Source: Medicago truncatula (taxonomy: Eukaryota; Streptophyta; Magnoliopsida; Fabales; Fabaceae). Taken from it: 64,000 bases of DNA. How positions within the stretch are numbered: position 1 is the stretch's first letter; each line of letters starts with the position of its first letter. The position numbers were made by a program, and so were the translations under genes. Where the stretch lies: NCBI RefSeq assembly GCF_003473485.1, contig NC_053049.1:6014001-6078000 (forward strand), given 5' to 3'. Below the pieces are notes generated by a model that saw only the letters and a program-made list of their open reading frames with translations, searched no databases and was not told where the DNA came from. This document shows positions 47,304 through 58,454 of this stretch, piece by piece.

Positions 47304-48908
47304 ATAGCATCACTTTTCTTCTTCAGGATGTAAACCCATACTCTTCTAGAATAATCATCAATGATAGACATGAAATATGAACCTCCCCCATGAGTCTTCG
47401 TCGATGCTGGACCCCAAAGATCCGAATGAACATACTCAAAAGGCCTACTAGATTTATGCACCCCCACTCCAAACTTCACCTTGTGTTGTTTGCCTAATGT
47501 GCAGTTATCACAGAAATCTAGCTTGTTCAATTTTTCATTCCCTAGAAAACCTTGTTTAGCTAGCTCCACCAAACCCCTCTCACTGACATGACCTAACCTC
47601 AAATGCCAAAGTTTAGTTATGTCCGGAGTGTCAACACTAGCAACCGATGCATTTGCTATTACGGTAGAACCTTCTAAAATATACAAACCTTGTATTTTAG
47701 ATCCTTTAGCCATAACCAATGCACCATGAGAAATTCTCATCACACCACGTTCAATTCTAGTGCAATAGCCTAGACCATCAAACATGCTTATGGATATTAA
47801 ATTTCTCCTAAGTTCAGGAATATACCTCACATTCTTCAAAAGGAAATCACGATCATCAAACATTTTGAGTCGGATAGTACCCATACCTTGAATTTTACAA
47901 GCCTTATTATTACCAAGGCGAACTACTCCACCTTCTTTCAGCTCTAACGTTTCAAAGTACTCCTTTCTTGGACAAATGTGATAAGAGCACCCAGAGTCCA
48001 AGACCCAGCTCTTTTCAGGTTCCCAACTTGTCACAGTTAGTGCTCCAGCACTCTCATAACCTTCATCTTTGCTTGCAATCTGAACGGATGATTCTCCACC
48101 TCCATTGTCCTTTCTCTCTGGACAATCCTTCTTGAAGTGACCTGGATTATGACAAATAAAACATTTGTACTGTGTTTTATTGCCATCACCCTTCGACCTA
48201 GACTTTGACCTTTAATTCTTGCCTTTCCATTTTCCTCTGTTCTGACTTCTCCCCCTTGAGACATTCAAGCCTTCTCCACTATCATCAACCTTCAACTCTT
48301 TGAACTTGGTTAACTCTTTGGTTCTCAAAGCTGCTTGAACTTCCTCCAAAGTGATAGTGCCCTCTTTGCCATAAAGCATAGTATCCTTGAAATTCTCAAA
48401 GGACCTAGGTAAAGCACACAGCAGGTGTAAGGCTTTATCCTTGTCTTCCAGATTAACATCTATGTTCGCCAAATCATCAATAATCTTATTGAACTCCGTC
48501 AGTTGCTCCATTATAGGTTTTGACTCCACCATACGATAAAAGTAGAGTTGTTGTTTCAGACACTGTCTATGTGCCAAAGACTTGGTCATGTATAATGAAT
48601 CAAGCTTATTCCACATAGACACAGCAGTAGCCTCCCTTGATACTTCTCTCAACATCTTATCCCCAAGACACAGAATGATAGCGCTGACCGCCTTATCATT
48701 CATCTCCGTCTTCTCAGCAGATGTCAGATGTGCAGACATATGTGCTTCTCCCTTTAGTGCTTCAACGCACTTTTGTTGAATTAAGATTGCCCTCATCTTC
48801 ACCTTCCACAACCCGAAGTCGTTACTACCGGTGAACTTTTCAATATCCCACTTCGAACCCATGATACCTGGCTATTAATTTGACCTTTGCCCCACGGTGG
48901 GCGCCAAT
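47304..48908 (-). mobile_element. Copia gag-protease-integrase region, truncated
   Basis: The frame begins at the ATG at 48862 (MGSKWDIEKFTGSNDFGLWK), a plant Copia gag. A CCHC zinc knuckle follows (KCFICHNPGHFKKDC, about 48125-48175), then the protease site WVLDSGCSYHICP (48008), GAG-pre-integrase LWHLRLGHVSERGLVEL and the integrase start RPFEYVHSDLWGP..IIDDYSRRVWVY, cut off at about 47304. All of it is in one frame apart from a single TAA at 48212-48214 between gag and the zinc knuckle. Reverse transcriptase, RNase H and the 3' LTR are lost. A primer-binding-like TGGCGCCCACCGTGGGG starts at 48906. Confidence 0.9.
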
Positions 48909-49576
48909 TGTTGTGAATTCGTTGAGAAAACCACACCAATAAAAAACTTGATGCGTGGAGCAAATTAATACCAAGTAATCAAATCAAGCGGGTAGCAAAT
49001 AATCCAAACAAAAACAGCAAGAGATAAAAGAAAGAGAGAGAAAGAACACAAGATATTTGTTTACCCAGTTCGGTCTAATGATGACCTAGTCTGGGGAGAG
49101 AGCAGCTCTCCAATCCACTATAATGAATGAGTTTCTTTACAAAGAGATAATGAGTTTCAAGAATCAGTCTTCAAACCTAATTCTACCCAAGTCCCAGCCT
49201 CTTCCCGTGACCAAGAGACTCAATCCTAATAGTGTTTTGTTCAAGGTGAATCAAAACAATCCCAACCCTAGAGTTGTTGCCAAGAGAAATTCTCTATAAA
49301 CCCTAGTTTGTTTGTTGGTCTAAACCTTGTTTTTCTACACACTTTTATCATCTGATACAAGGCTGTATTTATAGTGGAAAGTAAACCCTTATAAAACTGA
49401 AACAAATCTAACTGAAAAATACGTTTTATTTTTATCTTCAGCGCGACCATCGTGGCACGACCCTGCTTCATCGTGGCACGATTTTTCCAGTAGCTTCCCA
49501 GGAATCTTGCTTCAACCATCGTGGCGCGATGCTTGGCACGATACTCCAGATTTCTGATTTTAAGTTAACTCTCACA
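48909..49576 (-). mobile_element. 5' LTR of the Copia element
   Basis: On the minus strand the 668-bp LTR starts TGTGAGAGTTAAC (49576) and ends GAATTCACAACA (48909), so it has TG..CA ends. Outside it, at 49577, sequence matches the intact gene from 53211 onward, which fixes the insertion point in the intron after the NB-ARC exon. A TATA box (TATAAATAC) lies at 49366-49374. Upstream of it are three ATCGTGGCACGA-type near-palindromes (49449, 49470, 49518). Confidence 0.85.
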
Positions 49577-50405
49577 CTAACCAATCAAAAGAAAAAAATA
49601 AGTAAAAGCATTATTTAATCAACTAGTAGAATAATTTTTAACAATAAATAAGTGGTTGACACTCCTTAATTACCTTGTTATTTTTTAATACATCACAAAC
49701 TTCTTTAATATCTCTTAACCTGCTGCATTTTTCCGGGTCTCTGCTAGTCTGGTCTTTCTTTTGCCGAACTATGTCAAAAGCCATTTGTTGTAGTAAGTCG
49801 TGCATTTGTATTATATTATCATATGAAATAGTGATAAGAGCTTTATCTTCAAGGGTGACTATTCCACTGGCAGCATTGAAACCACAGGCATCTAGTATTC
49901 TTGTCACAAAATCTCTTTTTTCATCTTTGAAAAAGAACGCAATATCTAAAAACATTTCCTTTTCTCGGACTATTAATCCATTATAGCTAGATTTTTCTGT
50001 TCTTGAGCTTATCAAACCGGCGAATATCGAAAAATCATCCTGGAGGAAACATTTACAATCTAATCAGAAATCACAAAAGAAGAAATGAAAAATGAAAAAA
50101 TATATGTGATTTCAAAATGCTTGCATCTAATGTTGCTTGTTCATTCTAAAGAATAATATTGAGAATCATTCTAAATGGAGAAAAACTAGCTATTGTAATC
50201 AAATAGAAGGATGAAAGTTAAAAACGTGCCTATAATCATGTCATTGACACCATCACAAGATGAAGTATCTCGTCTTGAATTAGTGTCTCTGCAAGTCAAG
50301 ACATGCAATTCATCAGCTCACTCAAGAAAAACAAAACATATAATCTTCATGTAAGTTCATAATACGCAAATGGAAGAAAAGAAACATACTATAAACTCTC
50401 GGATT

Positions 50406-53400
50406 TCATAGTAGGCCGTGGCGGATTAATCTCCATAAATAGCTCAATGGACCTGCTTACAGTAAACATTTACCCAAAAGAACATTATCCCAATTTGTTG
50501 AGCTTATAATTTTCTAAAAGTATATACTAAGATTACACCCGGGGAATACCGGGTTCGATTCCCAAGGGGAACAACGCTTGGCCAGTGCGCATGCCTAAAC
50601 GCATGAGCCGGATTAGTCGCCCACCACTGGTGGGTCAGTGCGAAAGCCAAAAAAAAAAATAATGATTTTACTTATTTTTAAATTAGGGATGTCTCTCGAC
50701 AATTTTATGACATTGAAAAAAGAAGGACTAGAAGATAATAATGTGTGCGATTTGTGCAAGAGGGTAAATAGTTTTCATACCCATGAAGCAGTCAAATGAT
50801 GAACACCTGCATTTTTCATTCAAGTTCAAATCTTGTTGGTTATTCTGAATGCTAGTTCTTTCATTCTCATCACGTCTTTCAACTGACTCATCAATCTCAT
50901 TTCCTATTTCTCTCTCATCATCATCACCATCATCATCATATCTTGCAATTGATTCTGACTGAAATTGTTGTATATATTCATGAAAATCTGATCCTAGGCT
51001 CCGTGACAACTCCAATGCAATTTCCTTTTCTAAGTCTCTGTCCAAATTCATGGTGGCTGCAAGCCTTGGAAATTCTGAGTAATAAATTGGATAGATCCCA
51101 CACTCTTTCAAAATATAAGAGCCATTAAGATCCCCACTTAAATTTGTAACAGAGAATTCAAATGCATTTCCAATGAAATGTGGTTCATTATAGCACATGA
51201 AAACATGATCCAGGCTCACATCTTTAATAGAATGACTATTTATAAAATTCAAGTCGCCACTTTCCGAATAGTACTTGAATCTGATTTCTAGATTATTACC
51301 ATGCTCCTCCATTTGAAAGGATGGAGAAACAACAACAGAATAAATGAATCCAACATCTTTGGAAAGTGGAGGAATTTTAATAGTAATGGAGGAAGAGGAA
51401 CCTATTGCTCGGAATTTGAACTGACTTGGAACTGTGCATCCCGGTAACCAAAAATGAACACCGTTATAACTCCATCCGTGCACATCATAAACAATTATAG
51501 TATTATGAAATGCGGCACTCTTCATTGTTAATATGACATCTTCTGTAATACGGTTGAGTGAAGGTGCATCCAATTTTATGGTATTCTTGAATGAAATTTC
51601 CTTCTTCCATCCCTTCATACTATGTGAAAGAGCCTTCAAACTCGAAACCTTCACCAATGAGATGCAGTTATTGACATGAAGCTCTTCGATGTGTGGAGGA
51701 ACCTCCGAAAGACAACCAAGCTTCTTGCAATTGTCTAAGTACAGAATACGTAGTCTTGAAAGATTCTTAAAGCTTGTAGGCAACATCTTGACATTGCTTC
51801 CATCTAGTCTTAGTTCATACAGTAATGACAAGGAATCAATGTTCACAGGGAGTTCAAGCAAGTTGCCACAATCTTTCAAATATAGTATTATCAACGATTC
51901 TAAACCACCAAATAAGGCTTCTAACTTTGATTTAGTTACTACATTGCAATTAGAAAGATCAATCTCTGTAAGTGATCTCATGGAAGACATTTCTTTCGGG
52001 AGATTCTTAAGTCTTAAACCTTGTAAATCAAGCCTCCAAAGCATGCTCATACGACCGATTGATGAGTGCAGTATTTCAATACCTGTATTGCTTAAATCCA
52101 ACTCTTCAATCGAATCTGAGGACAACGAAAATTCCCTGAGACTTGAGCAGCCACTGACATCAATTTTCTGTAGAGATGTTAAATGATTCTCACTAACAAG
52201 AATCTCCAACTTTTTGCACCCATCTAAAAGCAAAGTAACAAGTGTGTCCTTGGAAAAAACAGATGGTTGAACTTCATGTAAACTTTCACAACCTGAGAGA
52301 TACAACCATTTAAGTTTTTCAGCACCAGACAAATCAGGGAGCTTCATCAGCTGTTTGCTTTCCCTTAGGTCGACTTTTTCTAAATGCACAAGTTTCTGTC
52401 ACAAGTCAAAATGGAAAATCCTTCAATTTTCATTTATTTTTGGCTTAATAACAGTTTTGGCCCCCTATGTTTCAAGAAGTTACGATTTTGACCCATAATT
52501 AAAATAATTCGATTTTGGCCCCCTATGTTTTGCTCCCTTTGCACTTTTGGCCCCCTATGCCAATTTTGACCAAGTCAATACTGACGTGGCGCCACGTGTG
52601 TAGTTTTTTTTAATAATTAAAAAAATACTTTTTTGTTATTTTTTAATTAAAAAATAAAAAAAATACTTTTTTTAAAATATTTTAATTAAAAAAATAAAAA
52701 TAAAAAATTACACATGTGGCGCCACATCAGCATTGACTTGGTCAAAATTGACCTAGGGCACCAAAAGTAAAAAGGGGCAAAACATAGGGGGTCAAAATCG
52801 AATTATTTTAGTTAGGGGATCAAAATCGCAACTTCTATAAACATAGGGGGCCAAAAATACTATTAAACCTTTATTTTATTCACAAACGCACACAGGCGTA
52901 CACACACCTGCATCCCGTGCCAAAGATATTTTATATTGCTGCGAGGCAAGTGAATTTCAACAAGTAGCTCAGCGCAAAAAGGGTGTGGAAGAGACTTCAA
53001 GGGATATTCACTCCACTCAAGATATCTCAATTTATCCGAAAATGGCATCATATCCTCAGGATGATATATGGTAGTTGATATCTTCTTACTCAAGGGGACA
53101 TACAGTCTTAGAAATCTTAATTTAGTCATCATTTTGAATGTGTCTGCCCCGACATGCAAATCTTCCTTTTGAGACAAATCAAATATTATCCCTTCAACTT
53201 TAGGAGTGCCCTAACCAATCAAAAGAAAAAAAATAAGTAAAAACATTATTTAATCAACTAGTAGAATAATTTTTAACAATAAATAAGTGGTTGACACTCC
53301 TTAATTACCTTGTTATTTTTTAATACATCACAAACTTCTTTAATATCTCTTAACCTGCTGCATTTTTCCGGGTCTCTGCTAGTCTGGTCTTTCTTTTGCC

Positions 53401-55194
53401 GAACTATGTCAAAAGCCATTTGTTGTAGTAAGTCGTGCATTTGTATTATATTATCATATGAAATAGTGATAAGAGCTTTATCTTCAAGGGTGACTATTCC
53501 ACTGGCAGCATTGAAACCACAGGCATCTAGTATTCTTGTCACAAAATCTCTTTTTTCATCTTTGAAAAAGAACGCAATATCTAAAAACATTTCCTTTTCT
53601 CGGACTGTTAATCCATTATAGCTTACTCTTAACACTTCTTGAATTCCACGTAAGGATTCCCCCTTGTTCTCCAAATTTTTCAATTCAGGTTCCCAGAATT
53701 CAGGACTTCTAGAATAAAAATGTGAACCCAAAACTTTTAAAGCTAATGGAACGCCTCCTGCATATGCAACTGCTCTTTGTGAGAGAAGTTTGTAACCCTC
53801 TTTAGGATGGTTTTGTTTGAAAGCTCCTAAGCTAAAAAGCCTCAGAGATTCTTCAAAATTCCATTTTGTGACTTCATGAATCACATCAACTTTTCCCTTG
53901 AGTGTTTGCCTATCTCTTCCCGTGATAATTAGCCTACTGTTTGGTCCAAGGTCATCAAGTTCTGAGCACAAATATTCTAATTGTGCAGCATTATCCACAT
54001 CATCAAGTACAATGAAAAATTTTCTACCACTTAAGATTCTCTCAATGAATGGGGCTCCAAGAATATCCGATGCAGTAATTTGTCGCTTAAGCAGCTCACT
54101 AAGAAGCTTATTACGGATGTACCTTGGTCCAAACTTTTCTATTTCTTCACTTACATTTTCCATAAAGCAAGCGCTTTCATATTGTGCAAAGTGCTTTGCA
54201 AACATCTGTCTGGCTATGGTTGTCTTCCCTATTCCACCCATGCCCCAAATTCCAATTCTTGAATATCTTTTCAGCAGTGACTCAGTATAACTACCGTGTT
54301 GATCGTTATGAACAAGGCCTTTCAGTTCATTAGGATACATCAAGGCTAGCTTTTTCCAAACATCACTGACAATGCTCTGAATGACTTGAGAGTCATCCCT
54401 AGCCAAATAATTAAAAGTATGAATTAATGAACAAATAGTAAAGATGAATCTTGAATATGATTAAGCATCAGATCTTTAAAACATTCTTTTTCACTAAAGA
54501 GTTGACTTGTTAAAATTACTTGCTCCAAAGTGTAGCTTTTGCAAAATAAATGTGGCTCACCATGATTCATACAAACTGAACCAAACATGTGAATAATATA
54601 ATCCCTTCCCTCTAGTAAAAGGATTATTGGAAGAAATATAATTATGTTTACCATATCAGTTTGACAACATGTTCAAGAGGTAATAAGGGTTTTAAATAAG
54701 AAAATCTATACTTACTTATAGGTTCGACTTTGACTATCCCATCCAGGTATATTTGCAGCCTCCGCAAGAGCAGCTCTCCACTCAGAAACAGTGTTTGCAA
54801 AGGATTCGTTGTTGATGGCTTCTATCTCATAGTGTGAGAACGGTTTCTCGTAACTCCCTGTTTGATTACGTACTTCTGATGTACCTGTGTTATAGAACAC
54901 AGGTATAACAACTTGACCATGAAGTTTTTTGCATTCAAGTATTTTGAGGAGTTCATTCAAGCACCACTTTGAGGTTGCATAATTTTTGGAGAATACAACA
55001 AGAGATATGCGTGAGTCTTGGATTGCTTCAGCAAGTGCTTCACCAATTTCATCTCCCTTCACAAGATTATCATCAATGTATGTTATGATATTTTCCTTGC
55101 ATAAAGCATAATGAAGATGGCTTGTGAATGTTTCACGCGTGTCTTGGCCCCTGAAACTGATGAACACATCGTACTTTTTCGAAGAGGTGGACAT
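50406..55194 (-). CDS. TIR-NBS-LRR (TNL) intracellular immune receptor
   Basis: Exons on the minus strand are 54716-55194 (TIR), 53309-54398 (NB-ARC), 52908-53210 (linker and first LRR), 50781-52395 (LRRs and C-JID) and a proposed terminal exon 50406-50452, giving 1177 aa. If the last intron is not spliced, exon 4 runs to 50728 and gives 1179 aa. The start is ATG at 55194 (MSTSSKKYDVFISFRGQDTR); the frame extends further upstream but without an ATG. TIR shows the SKWCLNEL glutamate needed for NADase activity. NB-ARC has the P-loop GIWGMGGIGKTT (about 210-220), kinase-2 FIVLDDVDN, RNBS-B SRLIITGRDR, GGVPLALKVLG, FLDIAFFFKDE and MHD (QMHDLL). LRRs run from about 545 to 880, then C-JID (FWLPGCTVPSQF near 940) and an acidic tail. 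TNLs sense pathogen effectors and signal through EDS1 (family knowledge). No stop or frameshift is seen; it looks intact. Confidence 0.92.
50531..50659 (+). mobile_element. tRNA-derived SINE, 5'-truncated, with A tail
   Basis: The B box ACCGGGTTCGATTCCC is present and the A box is missing. The body has GTGCGCATGCCTAAACGCAT and GAGCCGGATTAGTCGCCC, followed by an A run. It resembles the Au SINE type of plants in outline. It sits in the last TNL intron and is absent at the matching point of unit B (45840-45860). Confidence 0.72.
52442..52869. mobile_element. Mutator-type MITE in TNL intron 3
   Basis: The 428-bp foldback element begins GGCTTAATAACAGTTTTGG and ends CCAAAAATACTATTAAACC. Flanking 9-mers TTTATTTTT and TTTATTTTA match at 8 of 9 positions. 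The GTGGCGCCAC core and the repeated GGCCCCCTATG units link it to the element at 20951-21263. It lies between the third and fourth exons without touching splice sites. Confidence 0.82.
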
Positions 55195-58100
55195 GTTCTG
55201 ATTAGCTATCACAACCAGTTACACCTTACAAGGAAGAAGAACCTACAGAACACTTCTGAAGAAAACAGAACAGGATATATCAATAATATAAGTATAAGTA
55301 CTTACAGTTACAGAACAGAAACACCTTACAACTTCAAGGTCAACGCAACCTTAGTCTCTTTTTCTTTTTAGGGTCTGAACGCAACCTCGAGATAAACAAC
55401 GCAACAAACAAATTGAATAGGTGGTTTCAATTAGAATGCCATGACCGAGACTTACTTGAGTCTTCACTTTAACATTAAAGTAAGATGTTGTCACTATCAT
55501 ATGATAAAAAAAAAAACATAGATAAGATACTATAATGGTGCGCCCCACCGGTTTTCACCACTCCTCCCCACCACTTATGGTAGTTTTTAATAAACCCTTA
55601 GCTGTATGGCTCAAGGTAAGGCAACTAAATCCATTGCTTTAGGTTCACCAATAAAAAATTATTTCTACTGGATTTTATGAACAAAAATGCTACATATGGT
55701 AAAACGAATTCCTCGAGTCTAGTGTGGATCCAAACGAGTGGCAAATTAATTTTATAGTTGTATGTAGATCTCTGATTCGAATCTATATTCTTGATAATGT
55801 TAAAAAAACTTGAGTCATCTCATCTAAATATTCTTGATTAGATATCACTACCAAACTCATATAAAATAGCACACAAGAAAATAATATGTTTTCTTAAAAA
55901 ATAAAAATAAAATAACATGTTAGGTGACAGACAATGTACGTGAACGCGATCAATGACAGAGACTTTCTTGGTCTTTGCATATATATATATTTTTTTAATA
56001 GAATAATTTTTTTAGTATAACTAAAGTTAAAGAAAATTATAAAATAGTTTTTATATTAATTAATTAAATTGAATAATGTGACGCATTAGTCGTTGATGGC
56101 CTTTGATGTTTATTATGACTTACTAACTCATTGTATTTTTTGTACCAAAAAAAAAAAAAAAAACTCATTGTATTTTATTACGAGAAATCTTTGGAGTTTT
56201 TTTTTTTCTTTCTTCTAGACATTAATTAGAGTTTGGTTGGATATGGCATCTTGGAGGAATTCTTTTATAGTCAGGAGCATAAATGAATATTGCTTGGGCA
56301 CGAACACATCAATATATTTTTTTTAATAAAAAAAAAATGATAATAAAATGATTTAATATTTTAATCAAAAGTTTTTTTATGTGTGTGTGTGACCAAACAC
56401 TATTCATTTGTGTTTGTGACCATAGAAGAATGTATTGGGCTCTTGTTAACAAAATTAATTGCAAATTTAAATTTATTTTAAAATAATTAAATAACATGAT
56501 ATTAAATAATATGGTATAATAATCATTTTAGTACAATAGTCCTTAAATGTATTGAAATTTCAAAATAGTTCCTAACACTGCACTTTGTTAGTAAAAATAG
56601 TTGCTTATGTTAAAATATTATGTTAATAATATTATATTAGTCGCACAATATACTTACTTACTTCCTGTCATATGAATCATTATAAGTGCTTACTTATTAT
56701 TTTTTTTGAACAAGTCAAAATAAATTATATTAACACTTCTATAGCAGTCCCTTTAACACAAGGCATACCGAAGAGGCCACTAAAAAATACAAATTGTCTT
56801 ATCAAATTGCTTATTTATTGTCATATCAATCCCTATAAAAGAGTTATTGTGAACATTGTGAAACTATTTTAACATCAAGGATCATTTTAACTACGAAGTG
56901 CACAATCAAGAACTATTTTAAAATTTTAAAATGACTATTATCCCATTAAAAAATTGTTTGATATCCATAAAAAAAAATTGTATGATATCAGCCTATTCAA
57001 CAAAATTCTAAGGCAATACATTCAATATATATATTCTATACTTTTGGATTAACTTATTGTTGATTTCACGTTACAGTAATAGAGGATAGCTTATAAATTA
57101 ACTTATAACAGATGATCTTATATTATATAACTTAAAAGTTTAGACGGACGTTGATAATAGATAAAATAGTTGATTGAATTTGTATTGTTTGATAATTAGC
57201 AGTTTGACTAGTTTTGTATTTCCATTCGTTCGCCTTTGTTACAAGTTATTCACAATAAAACCAATCGACTAACAAACGCAGAACATAATAGATGAAAAGA
57301 ATAATGCTGAACCACAAAATTCCATTATTCATTGAAGATATTTGGTAGCCACAAAATGGGTGACTAAACTAGTTGTTTACAAAAATGGGAAGTGCATAAA
57401 AATGCTTTATACTTTATTCCATGATCACTATAGCCATAGCCCATAGGGGTTTGATGGTGGAGCACTGGAAGAGCTGGAAGCATCATGGCCTTTGCCCGTT
57501 TCCATAAAGAGTGCAGATGATCCCAGACCAGACGCTTGAAATCCATGTCCTCACCACGGCTTCAAAGTTGGTTTGAGGAAGCAACGTTCTTATGTCAGTA
57601 TCAAGGAGAATGGACTAAGCAAATAAATTCAATTCTATAAACAAAACCTACAAATCTTCCCAACAATTGATACAAACCAACACAAATAGATAGATATTTG
57701 ACAAATGTATGACAGAAAAACAAATTAAATCTTCTTGATTAAAAATTAAACTTAAACTCCCTAAAGCACCAAATGACCAACCCAAGCATCAGATTGTAAA
57801 CAAATAGTGGGACTCCAAACTGCCAAGCAAAGCTTCTATCCAAAACTTCAAACACAAACAAATAAAAGCTTTCAACTTGGTATCATGAATTTTTTTCAGA
57901 AACATATATATTGAAGATGCTCACCATTTTGGTCTGAATTGCAAAAACAAAAAAGAAATCTATTAGACAAAGGGAACCATAATTCTTTGATTAATAGTGA
58001 GGCCGCTCTCTCTAGATGACACAGAAAAGTAATCAATTCTCGTATGCTCTTATCTCTCAATCGTGGTTTTAATTTCTTTGTTAACTTTGCACTGCTGAAT

Positions 58101-58454
58101 TTTCTGGTTTAATTGAAACTTAGTTTATGCGATTTTGCTGTGTGTTTTGCTAGTTTGGTTTGATTGTTTGTTTAGGAAAAATCTTGATGGCTTCCAAATT
58201 CCTTCTTTGAACCGACACTTATTCGAGTTTAGAATTTTGCAGTTGGTAGTATATATACGTAAATTCCACTGTACATACTCAAAAGGGTCTTATAATTAGG
58301 GACGGAGGTAGTAAAAAAGTGGACATGCATTTGACATCAAAAGAAAAATATATAATCATGATGTGATTCCATAACTCTGAAAAATGAAAACTTTGGAAAG
58401 TCCTAGATTTGCCGAATCTTCATATAGCCATCCAAGAAATCTTTTTACTTCCTT
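55195..58454. other. Intergenic, TNL upstream region
   Basis: TNL 5' flank and promoter lie at 55195-55600; no certain TATA box was chosen. From 55600 to 57290 the DNA is AT-rich without a supported gene. The segment 57300-57650 is less AT-rich and is listed separately. Confidence 0.4.
57300..57650 (-). other. Possible exon of an unidentified transcript
   Basis: This island has more balanced base composition than its surroundings. On the minus strand an acceptor-like ATTTGCTTAG at about 57612 precedes a readable stretch, and a second possible exon boundary (TTGCAATTCAG|ACCAAAATG|GTGAGC) lies near 57920-57950. One frame ends GHDASSSSSAPPSNPYGLWL then a stop; another reads MDFKRLVWDHLHSLWKRAKA. 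I recognise neither. It may be a small gene, a non-coding transcript or a gene scrap. Confidence 0.25.

Larger units (their letters stand above)
45310..49987 (-). pseudogene. Broken tandem copy of the TIR-NBS-LRR gene (unit B)
   Basis: This is a partial duplicate of 49998-53622. Preserved parts on the minus strand are the 3' third of the NB-ARC exon (about 49638-49987, with FLDIAFFFKDE and the MHD motif), the 3' half of the LRR/C-JID exon (45966-46964, starting at KMLPTSFKNL) and a small terminal exon (45751-45791). Missing are the TIR exon, the P-loop part, the third exon and about 200 residues of LRR. A Copia element with one LTR (47304-49576) and a Mutator MITE fragment (46964-47303) fill the gap. 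The open frame 45913-46962 is long (349 codons) but has no start context of its own and lacks signalling domains. It is unlikely to be a working resistance gene. Confidence 0.88.

Noticed and set aside
50541..50575. Second tRNA-like B box (GGGTTCGATTCCC)
   Set aside because: The A box and 5' half are absent and an A tail follows, so it is a truncated SINE.
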